Assembly (NCBI GenBank): GCA_002422365.1 | Contig: DIUO01000036.1 | Location: 1 to 64,000 of the forward strand | Direction: 5' to 3' | Length of the DNA: 64,000 nt | Source of the DNA: Proteobacteria bacterium UBA6156 | Lineage (GTDB): Bacteria > Pseudomonadota > Alphaproteobacteria > UBA2136 > UBA6156 | In this document: positions 51,164 through 60,205 of the stretch, piece by piece | Position numbering within the stretch: the first letter of the stretch is position 1 | How the letters are laid out: each line of letters opens with the position of its first letter | Notes under the pieces: generated by a model | Told to the model about the DNA's origin: nothing | Seen by the model: only the letters and a program-made list of their open reading frames with translations | Databases searched by the model: none | Made by a program: the position numbers and the translations under genes

Positions 51164-52504
51164 ATGAAACGATTTTACAACCTACCGCAGCAAACCCGCA
51201 CCAGCCCGCGTCGTCTTTCACGCGCCCTTTTGGCTGTGGCAATGGCAACTACGGTGCTTTCCACTCCCATGGCGGCGCCGCCTGCCTCTGTGCCGGCCCC
51301 CGTACCAGGTTACGTAGCGCCGGTCACCGGCGCCCCGGTCGCCCCTTATGTCGACGACACGCGCGGCGTCTACGTCCCCCCCCATCAGCAGTTGCGCCAT
51401 AAAACCGAGTCCGAGCTTGCGGGCTGGGATACCGTCGTCGAAACCAACCGCCCCCTCTATGCCCAAAACAACCCGGCAGGCGCGCCCTACCAAATGGCCC
51501 TGAACACCGTGGCTAACGGCGTGGCCGACACGGGCCGCGAACTCGACCGCATTGCCGCCGACCCCGGCCTGCTGCAAGGCGGCGCCGCCCGGCCGGATGC
51601 CGCCCTGTATGCCCAAGACGCCTACGCCGACACCACCGAAACCCAGCCCATGCATGGCCGCCAAATGGCCCAGGCTGCCCCGGCACGCTCGCTCGATGAT
51701 TACCCCTCCCTGGCCACAGGCGGCCAGCCGCGCATGGCCCAGGCCCCGGCACCGATAACCGACCTCGGTGCTGCCCGCATCGCTCCGCCATCTCCTCCCT
51801 TGGCGGCGCCCGTACCGCTGAGCGACGGCGGCATCGAATTGGCCATCGGCGGCACGACCGCTCGTGGCGAGCTCGACCTCCAGAACGGCATCGTCCGCCT
51901 GAAGGAAGAACGCATTTCGGTGCGGCGTGCCATGCAGCGCATGCTCGACCAAGTGGGCGGCGCAGGCTGGACCGTGGTGTGGGACCTCGACGAGGTCAAC
52001 GCCGGTCTGCCGGATATGGAAATCAGCATTTATGCCGAAGAGCCGTTTATTAAGGTCATGAACGCGCTGCTCGCCCGGCTGCAAACCCGCAGCGGCCAGC
52101 CCATCCGCGTCATCAAATACGACAAAACGCAACGCCTGGTGGTCACCGACCGCACAGGCGGCGACGCCCGCAGCGCCAGCATTGGCGTCGGCGGGGCCAC
52201 GGCAGGCCATGTTGCCATCACCGAAACCGTGCTGAAAGAAAGCACCGTCAGCATCCATTTCGACGAAATTCCGCTGGTCGACGCCCTCGAGAACATCGTC
52301 AACCAGGCCGGTAAGGGCCAGTGGCGGCTGCGCATGTATGCCGGCACCGACCAAGTGCTCAAGCCCGCCCACGTCGAAGAACCGTTCGGGGTTGCGCTGG
52401 AGCGCATCCTGAAGGTCTTCAACCTGCGCTACGAAATTTTCCCCGGCGGCAAGCTGATCGTCGTCACCAGTGGAAGCAGCTTTGGATTTAGAGGAGTAGA
52501 ATAA
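51164..52504 (+). CDS. PilL/TcpQ-like pilus assembly protein
   Basis: It has 446 residues from the ATG at 51164 (an ATG two codons earlier is possible). A long basic signal region (LLAVAMATTVLSTPMAAPP) is followed by a Pro/Ala-rich linker and two tandem TcpQ-like domains: about 228-325 (ERISVRRAMQRMLDQVGGAGWTVVW split here) and about 345-444 (VSIHFDEIPLVDALENIVNQ, WRLRMYAGTDQVLKP). TcpQ/PilL C-terminal domains help the secretin reach or function in the outer membrane. Directly upstream of pilN by 3 bp, as pilL is in the R64 pil operon. Confidence 0.7.
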   Translation: MKRFYNLPQQTRTSPRRLSRALLAVAMATTVLSTPMAAPPASVPAPVPGYVAPVTGAPVAPYVDDTRGVYVPPHQQLRHKTESELAGWDTVVETNRPLYAQNNPAGAPYQMALNTVANGVADTGRELDRIAADPGLLQGGAARPDAALYAQDAYADTTETQPMHGRQMAQAAPARSLDDYPSLATGGQPRMAQAPAPITDLGAARIAPPSPPLAAPVPLSDGGIELAIGGTTARGELDLQNGIVRLKEERISVRRAMQRMLDQVGGAGWTVVWDLDEVNAGLPDMEISIYAEEPFIKVMNALLARLQTRSGQPIRVIKYDKTQRLVVTDRTGGDARSASIGVGGATAGHVAITETVLKESTVSIHFDEIPLVDALENIVNQAGKGQWRLRMYAGTDQVLKPAHVEEPFGVALERILKVFNLRYEIFPGGKLIVVTSGSSFGFRGVE

Positions 52505-52507
52505 ACG

Positions 52508-54448
52508 ATGAACAGCCGCACACCGCCCGCAAAGCATCTCTTGGCACGCACCTCGGCGTTGGTGGTGCTGGCCGCCACGCTGGCATCGTGCAATGGCGTG
52601 TCCTACACCCAGCGGCAGTCGCCCGCCAATCCGTATAAAGACTTCCGCGAAGAAAACCGCGCCAACGCCTCCGTCCTCGGCATGGGCGAACCCATCTCGT
52701 CCCGCCAGATGGCCGCCAACGCCACCATCACCTTAAGCGGCAACATGACGCTCTCCGAAGTCCTGCAACGCATGGCAGGCACTTATAATACCGCCATCCG
52801 CTGGGGCAACGGCGTGCGCCAAGACAAACGCAAGCAAATCATGCTCAACAAGCTGACCTTCGACGAAGCCCGCAACTATGTCGAAGATGTCTACGACATC
52901 CAGATTATTAAGGAAGGCGAACGCCGTCTGCTCATCCTGCCGTCCGCGTCCGAACCCCGCCTGGCGGCCTTCAGCCCCGGCAACAACGTCACGCTCTCCC
53001 AGGCGCTGCGTGGCCTGGCCGAACAATGCAATTACAACCTGGTGATCAACGAAAACCGCGAAAAACTGAACCAGATCCGCGTCACTGCCAACCTGCGCAA
53101 CGTCACCTGCTTCGATGCCTTCGAGGCCATGCTCAACCCCCACGGCCTCAGCCTCGTGAACGCAGGCGACTACATGACCGTCGGCGGCCTGCCCCAACGC
53201 CAGTGGACGCTCAACCTCTACGAACCCAAACGCAGCGAAACGGTCGAAGTGAACTACTCCTCCGACTTCTCCCCCGCCACCGGAGACGACGAATCCAGCG
53301 CCAGCGGCGCCCAAACTGCCGGTGGCAGCACCAAGGTCAGCATCAGTTACGAGCGCGACCTCTGGAAAGACCTCGAAGACGACCTGAAAGAACTGGTTTC
53401 CAACAATTGCATCGGCGCCCTGGATAGCGGCATGGCCGCCAGCGCAAGCTCGGCCAGCCTGCTTATGCCGCCCGAAGGCGGAACGGCACCCGCCGACCCC
53501 ACTCTCATGCAGCCCACCGACAGCCAGCCCGTGGCCACCGACAGCGCTGCCACCAGCACCCAATGCGGTTACGTGCGCATCAACAGCACCGTCGGCATGG
53601 TGCAAATGCGTGCCCCGCGTGCGGTGCTCGATGAAGCCGACGAAATCATCCAGCGCGTCCAAGACATCGCCAGCCGCCGCCTGCTGCTGGAAGCCCGCGT
53701 GCTGGCCGTCAGCCGCTCGCGCGACTTCGACCAGCAGGCCAACCTGCGCGTCGGCCGCACCGGCAATGGCGCCACCACCTCCGCCAGCTTTAACGGCAGC
53801 GTAACGGCAGCCATCAGCAACGCTTTGGCCACCTTCAGCGGCGCCAACCTCAGCACTGTCGGCGGTGCCACCGTGCGTGCCGGCAATCTCGATGCCGTCA
53901 TCGCCCTGCTGGAAAGCTACGGCACCACCTACGAGCTCATGCACCCGATGATGGAGCTGATGGACCGCCAACGCGCCACCCTGATCGATGGCCGTAACGA
54001 GAAATACTTCGTGGTCAACAACGACACCACCACCGACTCCGGCACCACCACCACCACCAGCGAGGTCACCGAGCGCAACCAGTTCCTGGGCCTGCAATTC
54101 TCGGCCACCGCGCAAGTGAGCGACAACCCCGACGAACCCCACACCGTCAGCCTGCAAATCCCTATCACCTCGCTTGCCAAAACCATTAACATTCCCACCG
54201 GCATCAGCGGCACCATTGCCGGGGTGGCGCCTATCGCCAACACCCGCCTTATCGACCAAAAAGTGCGCATCCGCGATGGCGAAATCAAGGTCATCGGCGG
54301 CCTCACCAAAACCATCGCTATCGATACCGAATCCGGCGTGCCGCTCATCCGCGACATCCCCGCGCTGGGCAAGCTCGCCAATGAAGAGGCCATCCAGTAC
54401 GAAAATGTCGAGTTTGTAATTTTGCTACAGGTGCGCCGCCTGTATTAG
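52508..54448 (+). CDS. pilN: Type IVb pilus secretin (PilN family)
   Basis: It has 646 residues. Lipobox TLASC (Cys about 28) makes it an outer-membrane lipoprotein secretin. N0/N1-type periplasmic domains (LSEVLQRMAGTYNTAIRWGNG; LSQALRGLAEQCNYNLVIN) lead to the secretin core (LLEARVLAVSRSRDF; KVRIRDGEIKVIGGLTK; GVPLIRDIPALGKL; FVILLQVRRLY at the end). It forms the multimeric gated pore for the pilus. PilN of R64 and BfpB/TcpC are the named relatives. Confidence 0.93.
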   Translation: MNSRTPPAKHLLARTSALVVLAATLASCNGVSYTQRQSPANPYKDFREENRANASVLGMGEPISSRQMAANATITLSGNMTLSEVLQRMAGTYNTAIRWGNGVRQDKRKQIMLNKLTFDEARNYVEDVYDIQIIKEGERRLLILPSASEPRLAAFSPGNNVTLSQALRGLAEQCNYNLVINENREKLNQIRVTANLRNVTCFDAFEAMLNPHGLSLVNAGDYMTVGGLPQRQWTLNLYEPKRSETVEVNYSSDFSPATGDDESSASGAQTAGGSTKVSISYERDLWKDLEDDLKELVSNNCIGALDSGMAASASSASLLMPPEGGTAPADPTLMQPTDSQPVATDSAATSTQCGYVRINSTVGMVQMRAPRAVLDEADEIIQRVQDIASRRLLLEARVLAVSRSRDFDQQANLRVGRTGNGATTSASFNGSVTAAISNALATFSGANLSTVGGATVRAGNLDAVIALLESYGTTYELMHPMMELMDRQRATLIDGRNEKYFVVNNDTTTDSGTTTTTSEVTERNQFLGLQFSATAQVSDNPDEPHTVSLQIPITSLAKTINIPTGISGTIAGVAPIANTRLIDQKVRIRDGEIKVIGGLTKTIAIDTESGVPLIRDIPALGKLANEEAIQYENVEFVILLQVRRLY

Positions 54449-54592
54449 GGCATCATGCCAGCTTCCCCTAGGCGAAGGGGGGGCGATTGAGGCAACATGC
54501 AGTCAGCGTCTGTGGTGTGCAGCAGGGGTCGGTAGGGCTTGGCCTGGCCGAGCCCCCGTGCACCGCAACCGCCGCCAACAGGAGGAACAACC
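54449..54592. promoter_or_regulatory. Leader of the pilus ATPase gene with strong SD before AUA
   Basis: About 145 bases. Contains cccctaggcgaagggg (weak hairpin near 54466-54481). The best ribosome-binding site, AGGAGG at 54580-54585, is seven bases before ATA (54593), not before an ATG. Confidence 0.6.
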
Positions 54593-56482
54593 ATAACAAC
54601 GCCTCTGCCCGGGCAAGTGCCCTTTTCGCCCTACGGCCCCGCGCCGCAGGACGAAGCAGCCTCGCCGTCATCGCCACCCCCGGCCATGGGGGCGCAAGGC
54701 ATGGCAACACCTCCGGCGGCAGGGGTGCCTTTGCAGTTTGCCCCCACCGCACCTGTCGGCACCACCGAAGAACTCACCCCGCGCGAAGAGATGTACCAGG
54801 ACATCCTGAAAATCCTGCACAATTCCACCGACCTCGGCATCGACCGTGTGGCCCACGGCCACCTGGAAAAAGCCATCGCCACCCCCGGCAGCAAGCAGCT
54901 GCTGGTGCGCGACCTCATCAACCAGAAAATCATCAACCGCGTGCAACTGGCGCGTGCCTTTGCCCGCCATAACCGCGCCCGCGAACTCCTCTCCATTCTC
55001 GACATCCCGCCCGAAGCCCAAGTGCTGCGGCTCGACCTCCAGCCCCGCCTGCGCAGCATCCTGCGCAGCGAGCGCATTATTCCCATGTCCATCCGCAAGG
55101 AGGAAAACGGCACCGTCACCGACGTCCACCTCGCCCACGACAGCCCCCTGCGCGATCTCGTGCTCGAGGCCAACGTCCGCGAATTCTTCCCCCCCACCGC
55201 CAAGCTGCAATGGCACTTCTGCCTGCGCGAGGTTGCTGGTGCGTTCTGGATGGCCGGCGAGTCCGAGAGCATCGACAGCGACATGGAGGCCGAAGCCCTC
55301 CTCGACCGCATCATCACCAATGCCATCGACGCCCGCTCGTCGGATATTCACATCGACCCTTCCATCAAGGGCGAACCCCGCGCCATCATCAAATACCGCA
55401 TCGATGGTTTCGTGCACCCGAAGGAGGTCATCACCACCGAGCAGCTGGAACGCCTGCGCGTGCGTATCGAAAACTTGGCCCGTATGCCCAAAGTCAACCT
55501 CAACTACGCCAACAAGGGTGCCTTCACCCGCTCGGGGTACGACTGGCGCGTGCAAATCCAGCCCCACGCCGGGCGCCTGGGCCCAGTGCCGCGCATCGTG
55601 CTGCGGCGCTTGCAGCCGGATGTCATGCCCCTCGAAGTGCTGGGCTACCCTGCCGACTTCATCGAAAAAATAAAAAGCGCCGCCAGCGCCCCCAACGGCG
55701 TCATTTTCTGGACCGGCCCCACCGGTTCCGGCAAAACCGAGGCGATTCACGCCGCTGTGGTCAGCGCCAACCCCATGGCCAAGGGCCTCAGTGTCCATAC
55801 CATTGAAGACCCACCGGAAAAGCGCGTGCCCGGCTACGCCGTGCAAATGGAAATTGCCAGCGAGGACGAAAACCGCACCGGCCTGCAACTGCTCAAGTCG
55901 TCACTGCGTGCCGACCCCGACGTCGTCATCTTCGGCGAGGTCCGCGACAGCGAAATGGCCAAACTGGTGTTCGAAGCCGCCAACACCGGCCACTTGGTGT
56001 TCACCACCCTGCACACCAACACCGCGCTGGATGCCATCGCGCGCCTCGACGAAATGGGCGTCAGCGGCTTCCTGCTGTCCTACATACGCGGCATTGCCGC
56101 TCAGCGGCTGGTGCGCCGCCTCTGCGGCCATTGCAAAGTCACCATGGCCGAACCCGACGAATACACCCGCTATGTCTTCGACCGCTACGGCGTGCCGCTC
56201 ACCGGCGCCAACCTATTTGCCGCCAACCACGAGGGCTGCGCCAACTGCAACTACACCGGCTACTACGGGCGTATCGCCACCGCCGAGTGGCTCAAGCCCA
56301 CCAAAGAAATTGTCGAGGCCAGCGCCGAGAAAAACTACGCTGACCTCGAAGACATGGCCAAGCGCGCGGGCTGGCAGCCCATGGGCCGCATGGGGGTGCT
56401 GCACGTCAAAAACGGCATCACTGACGCCGCCGAATTGTCCACCAAGATTCTCGAGCTCGCCGCCGAGACACTGACAGGATAA
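54593..56482 (+). CDS. Type IVb pilus assembly ATPase (PilQ/GspE family)
   Basis: It has 629 residues if translation starts at ATA 54593, the codon correctly placed after AGGAGG; a TTG at 54539 and GTG further in are alternatives without such a site. After a Pro-rich N-terminus come a helical MshEN-like region (LINQKIINRVQLARAFARHN), Walker A GPTGSGKTEA, Asp box, Walker B region VVIFGEVRD, His box TGHLVFTTLHTN and a zinc motif CGHC...CANC. It drives pilus extension from the cytosolic face. In IncI pil operons this ATPase is named PilQ (not the T4a secretin of that name). Confidence 0.92.
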   Translation: MTTPLPGQVPFSPYGPAPQDEAASPSSPPPAMGAQGMATPPAAGVPLQFAPTAPVGTTEELTPREEMYQDILKILHNSTDLGIDRVAHGHLEKAIATPGSKQLLVRDLINQKIINRVQLARAFARHNRARELLSILDIPPEAQVLRLDLQPRLRSILRSERIIPMSIRKEENGTVTDVHLAHDSPLRDLVLEANVREFFPPTAKLQWHFCLREVAGAFWMAGESESIDSDMEAEALLDRIITNAIDARSSDIHIDPSIKGEPRAIIKYRIDGFVHPKEVITTEQLERLRVRIENLARMPKVNLNYANKGAFTRSGYDWRVQIQPHAGRLGPVPRIVLRRLQPDVMPLEVLGYPADFIEKIKSAASAPNGVIFWTGPTGSGKTEAIHAAVVSANPMAKGLSVHTIEDPPEKRVPGYAVQMEIASEDENRTGLQLLKSSLRADPDVVIFGEVRDSEMAKLVFEAANTGHLVFTTLHTNTALDAIARLDEMGVSGFLLSYIRGIAAQRLVRRLCGHCKVTMAEPDEYTRYVFDRYGVPLTGANLFAANHEGCANCNYTGYYGRIATAEWLKPTKEIVEASAEKNYADLEDMAKRAGWQPMGRMGVLHVKNGITDAAELSTKILELAAETLTG

Positions 56483-56486
56483 CGCC

Positions 56487-57575
56487 ATGGGTATCGAATT
56501 CGGCAAAGCCTCCCTCAACACAGCCGACAGGGTCGACTTCTTCAAAACCCTGTCCGGCTGGCTGAATGCCGGCGGCGGGCGCATGTCGGTGGCCGAGGCC
56601 GTGGCCAACACCACCAACGGCTTTAGCCAAGAGGAATACGCCACCCTCGCTCCGCAAATGAACATGATCGAGCGTGAGGTCGCCGCAGGCCAAACCACGC
56701 TCTACCAAGCACTGGCCATGGCCAACATCGGCTTCAAACCGCAAGAGCTCGCCATTGTCGAAGCCGCCGAAAAAGGCAACCAGCTCCGCCAGGCCCTGCC
56801 GGCGCTGGTGGCGGCGCTGGAGGTTGAAAATGCCGGCCGCCGCGACCTCATGATGAAAATGGCCGGGCCTCTGGTCATCGGCGTCATGCTCATTTTGCTC
56901 TCCATCGGCGTGCTGGTCATTATGCTGCCCATGGTTATCCAGCCGGTGCTCGACCGTAACGCCGCCGCCCTCTACAAATTCCCCTTCATCCTCCGCTGGC
57001 TCTGGTATGCCTCGGTGTGGCTGCGGGCCAACCCGATGATCCCCACCGTGCTGGTCGGCGGCCTTATCACGTTGTTCATTTTGCGCAACACGCCGGTGTT
57101 GCAGCCCTATTGGCTGCGCTTCAGCATGTGGTGGGGGGTTACCCGCAAGCTCATCTTGGGGTTCAATTCCATGCTCACGGTGTTCTTCTTACCGGCGCTG
57201 GTGCGTTCCGGCATGCCCACCTATCAGGCGCTGGAGCAAATGGCTTACTGCGTCACCAACCCGCTGCTGCGCAGCATGTTCCTTACCGCCGCCGAAGACC
57301 ACCGCAACGGCCTGCGCATGAGCCAGGCGGTCGAAGGCATGCCCTTCAAAGCCTCGTTTTTCAACGCCATCACGGCCGGAGAATCCACCGGTGCCATTGC
57401 CGAGCGCATCGAAGACCTCCAACCGGCCTATAAACTGGAGCTCGAACGCTACATCCGCCAGGTTTCCGGCACGCTCAAGTTCATGGTCATGGCGGTGCTG
57501 CTCCCCATGTTCATTGTCAGCACCTACACCTCGCTGGTGGGGCCCATCTTCGCCCTCATGGAGTATGGCCGTTAA
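56487..57575 (+). CDS. Type IVb pilus inner-membrane platform protein (PilR/GspF family)
   Basis: It has 362 residues, 4 bp after the ATPase gene. The GspF pattern is present twice: about 10-150 (GWLNAGGGRMSVAEAV, ELAIVEAAEKGNQLRQALPAL) with membrane helices (LVIGVMLILLSIGVLVIMLP), and about 220-355 (FFLPALVRSGMPTYQALEQM, NAITAGESTGAIAERIEDL) ending in the last helix (LKFMVMAVLLPMFIVSTYTSLV split). It anchors the ATPase. Named PilR in R64 and BfpE/TcpE elsewhere. Confidence 0.9.
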   Translation: MGIEFGKASLNTADRVDFFKTLSGWLNAGGGRMSVAEAVANTTNGFSQEEYATLAPQMNMIEREVAAGQTTLYQALAMANIGFKPQELAIVEAAEKGNQLRQALPALVAALEVENAGRRDLMMKMAGPLVIGVMLILLSIGVLVIMLPMVIQPVLDRNAAALYKFPFILRWLWYASVWLRANPMIPTVLVGGLITLFILRNTPVLQPYWLRFSMWWGVTRKLILGFNSMLTVFFLPALVRSGMPTYQALEQMAYCVTNPLLRSMFLTAAEDHRNGLRMSQAVEGMPFKASFFNAITAGESTGAIAERIEDLQPAYKLELERYIRQVSGTLKFMVMAVLLPMFIVSTYTSLVGPIFALMEYGR

Positions 57576-57617
57576 CATGAAACACACGCAACACACGCCG
57601 CAATCCAGGGGTTTCCC

Positions 57618-58970
57618 ATGCCTTTAACCGTTCTCTCCCGTCGTTCTGTCGTCTACCGCGAAAGTGGCTCCGGCGAGGTCACCGTCCTGCTGGTGCCAGG
57701 GCGCGAGCAAGTCCAGGTCATCAAAGACCTCGCCGGTCTCGGCAAAACCGCCGTGCCCGCGCGCGAGGGTGCCACCAGCGCCAACGCGGTGCAAAGCAAG
57801 CAAGCGCCGCTCACCCGCGTGTTTGTTGGGCGCCGGTTTATCTACGGCACCCTGCCGACCGAAATCTCCGACCTCCGCCAACCCGTCCGCGTCTGGCTGG
57901 CTGAAGATTTCGTCCCCGCCCAGTGCCAGGCCTTCTTCTTCATTTTCAGCACCGAGGTCGTCGTCCACGGCGTGCGCGAGCAAGACGACGAAGGCCAGCT
58001 CAACTGGCGCACCGCCCAGCTGTCGCTGTCCGAGGGCGATCCCATCAAGAGCATCATCGACGCCATCAGCGACTACGCCCTGGCCAACAGCACCGAAACA
58101 CTCACCATCGCGGTGCAAAAGCTCGATCTCTACGAAAAAATGCAAGCGGGCCTGGCCACCTACAGCATCAGCCCCATTCCGTTCAGCAAGCTCAAGCCGC
58201 AGCCGGGCCTCAAGCCGCTCTACCGCCACCGAGACTTCACCATTCTCTACCTCACCATGGCGCTGTTCGGCCTCATCACCGTCATGGCCAGCGGGGGTTA
58301 TATGCTCATGGCCCTGCTCGAGCGTAACCGGCTCGACGAAGAAGCCGCCAGCATCCGCCGCAACATCAATTCCATCAAGCTCAACCAGAACGTCGGGCAA
58401 ATCGCCAACCCGCAAGAGCTGCTGCAACGCATGAACCGCGGCATCAACCAGCAGCCATCCGCCATCATCCATGCCGCAGCCGAGGCTGCCGCCGAACTCG
58501 GCAGCCTGGAAAACCTGCAAGTGGTGTTCGAAGGCAGCAATTTCGCAGGCCTGGCGCTGGATGCCATCGAAGCCGGCCAGCTCGGTGCCGTGGCCCAAAT
58601 TACCGAAATGAAAGACGAACTGCTGCTCGACCAGGAGCAAACCGCCAGCGACAGCGTCGCCCTCAAGCCCTGGATCCGCTCCTTCGTGCGCGGCGGCAGC
58701 GTTGGCCTGCAAGGGCAGGTGGGTATGGTGCTGCAAATCGACCAACCCCCCGGAACCGAACCTCCAGTCACCGAGCCCCCAGTCGCCGAACCGCCCGTCA
58801 CCGAAGCGCCTCCGGCCCCAGTCGCGGTTACCGAGCCCGTGCCCGCCGCCGCACCCATATCCGCCGACGGCGCCACGGTCAGCGGCACCGCCGAGGTCTC
58901 GTCCACCGCGCCCCTGCCGGAAGGTGACCAACCGGAAGCCCCAACACCGAACGAGGAGGCCCCGCAATGA
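57618..58970 (+). CDS. PilO-like pilus assembly protein (type IVb)
   Basis: It has 450 residues. A cytosolic actin-like-type N-terminal part (about 1-205; FVGRRFIYGTLP, QCQAFFFIFSTEVVVHG) precedes one membrane helix (about 208-232, LYLTMALFGLITVMASGGYML), a coiled coil and a periplasmic domain; the last 75 residues are a Pro/Glu/Ala-rich repeat (EPPVTEPPVAEPPVTEAPP). This layout fits PilO of IncI-type pil operons (BfpC-like). It overlaps the next gene by 4 bp (ATGA). Confidence 0.7.
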   Translation: MPLTVLSRRSVVYRESGSGEVTVLLVPGREQVQVIKDLAGLGKTAVPAREGATSANAVQSKQAPLTRVFVGRRFIYGTLPTEISDLRQPVRVWLAEDFVPAQCQAFFFIFSTEVVVHGVREQDDEGQLNWRTAQLSLSEGDPIKSIIDAISDYALANSTETLTIAVQKLDLYEKMQAGLATYSISPIPFSKLKPQPGLKPLYRHRDFTILYLTMALFGLITVMASGGYMLMALLERNRLDEEAASIRRNINSIKLNQNVGQIANPQELLQRMNRGINQQPSAIIHAAAEAAAELGSLENLQVVFEGSNFAGLALDAIEAGQLGAVAQITEMKDELLLDQEQTASDSVALKPWIRSFVRGGSVGLQGQVGMVLQIDQPPGTEPPVTEPPVAEPPVTEAPPAPVAVTEPVPAAAPISADGATVSGTAEVSSTAPLPEGDQPEAPTPNEEAPQ

Positions 58971-59539
58971 ACCGCAGCACCTACCGGAATATCATGATCG
59001 CCGTGCTGCTGATCTGTTTCGGCGTGGCCTATTATCTCTTCACCACCTCGCAAACCTACCAGGTGCAAATCCAGCAGCGCACCAACGAGATCATCCGCCT
59101 CAATCAGGAATTTGAAAACGCCCAGAACCTGAACGTCGCACTCACCGAGCTCGACAACCTCACCATTACCGAGCAAACCGCCACCCAGCTCGACATCCTG
59201 CGCCACCTGGGGCTCGAAAACAGCGAACTCACCTTCCAGCTGGAGGCCCGCGACGTGCAGGCCATCGGCCCGTCGTCGCTCTATGTCCATACCGTCGCCA
59301 TATCCGGCAATATGCCCTATGCCGAGGCTCTCGCCCTCTGCGACCGGCTGCAGAACACCAAGAAAATCGTCATCACCGCCATCGAGGTGCGTGGTCCGCC
59401 CTCCGGCACCACCCAGGATACCGTCGATCTGCGCGTCGTCGGCCTCATCTATGGGTTAGAAAAAGTCATTCCGCCGCTCGATATGCTGCCATTGCCCGGC
59501 AACACCGAAACCGCCCCCTCGCAAGGAGACCCCGCATGA
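58967..59539 (+). CDS. Bitopic coiled-coil pilus assembly protein
   Basis: It has 190 residues. Membrane helix about 9-27 (IMIAVLLICFGVAYYLFTT), a coiled coil (about 32-65), then a small ferredoxin-like periplasmic domain (VHTVAISGNMPYAEALALCDRL, KIVITAIEVRGPP). This is the architecture of PilO/GspM-type alignment-complex proteins of type IVa pili and type II secretion, and may pair with the preceding protein. Starts and ends with 4-bp ATGA overlaps, so translation is coupled. Confidence 0.65.
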   Translation: MNRSTYRNIMIAVLLICFGVAYYLFTTSQTYQVQIQQRTNEIIRLNQEFENAQNLNVALTELDNLTITEQTATQLDILRHLGLENSELTFQLEARDVQAIGPSSLYVHTVAISGNMPYAEALALCDRLQNTKKIVITAIEVRGPPSGTTQDTVDLRVVGLIYGLEKVIPPLDMLPLPGNTETAPSQGDPA

Positions 59540-60117
59540 AGCTGATGCCCGCCTTTATCCTGGTGCTGGCGCTGGTGGCTGCCCCGGCCGCCCACGCGCA
59601 AGAGGGCCTGCTCTGGAAAGTCAACAGCCGCTACCAGGCTACCGTTGTGCCGCCTTATATGGGCCAGCCCAACCCCTTCGCGGGCGGGGGAGAGGTTAAG
59701 GTCTCCGAAACCGGCGTGCTGGAAGAAGAGGCCCAAGCCCTGCGCGAGCGTCAGCAAACCATCGACGAAGCCACCCAGCTCCTCAATTCCTCCCGGGCGT
59801 TCGAACCCTATCTCGACGGCATGGCCGTCGGCGGAGTGGTCGAAGGCGCACAAGGCCGCCGCGTGCTTATCGGCAACAACTGGGTGGGCGTCGGCATGGA
59901 GCTCAACGTCCGCCTCAGCATCTCCCCCCAAGCGCAAGAGGCTCTCGCCCGCATCGAGCCCCTCGACAGCGAAACGGCCCTCAGCATGCGCCGCTCGCTC
60001 GACGAACGCCGCGCCCGGGTGCCCACCACCCGCCTGAAGTTGCTCGAAATCGGCGAAAAAAACCTGGTATTCCAAGGCGATAATGGACGCCACACCTTGC
60101 CGATGCACTTCCATTAA
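59536..60117 (+). CDS. Periplasmic pilus assembly protein (PilP-like, type IVb)
   Basis: It has 193 residues with a signal peptide (MKLMPAFILVLALVAAPAAHA). Then a helical linker (LREREQT-like LRERQQTIDEATQLL) and a small beta-domain (GVVEGAQGRRVLIGNNWVGVG, LKLLEIGEKNLVFQGDNGRHTL) similar in layout to the PilP/GspC HR domain, which links the inner-membrane complex to the secretin. Position after the PilO-like gene matches the pilO-pilP order of R64. Confidence 0.65.
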   Translation: MKLMPAFILVLALVAAPAAHAQEGLLWKVNSRYQATVVPPYMGQPNPFAGGGEVKVSETGVLEEEAQALRERQQTIDEATQLLNSSRAFEPYLDGMAVGGVVEGAQGRRVLIGNNWVGVGMELNVRLSISPQAQEALARIEPLDSETALSMRRSLDERRARVPTTRLKLLEIGEKNLVFQGDNGRHTLPMHFH

Positions 60118-60205
60118 CCGGCGGAGAGGTGCCATTGCCCCTGTCAGGCGCAGGCGCTGGCACTCCACCCTATAAGACAAGACAGAAAGGATACCACCGG
60201 CCGAG

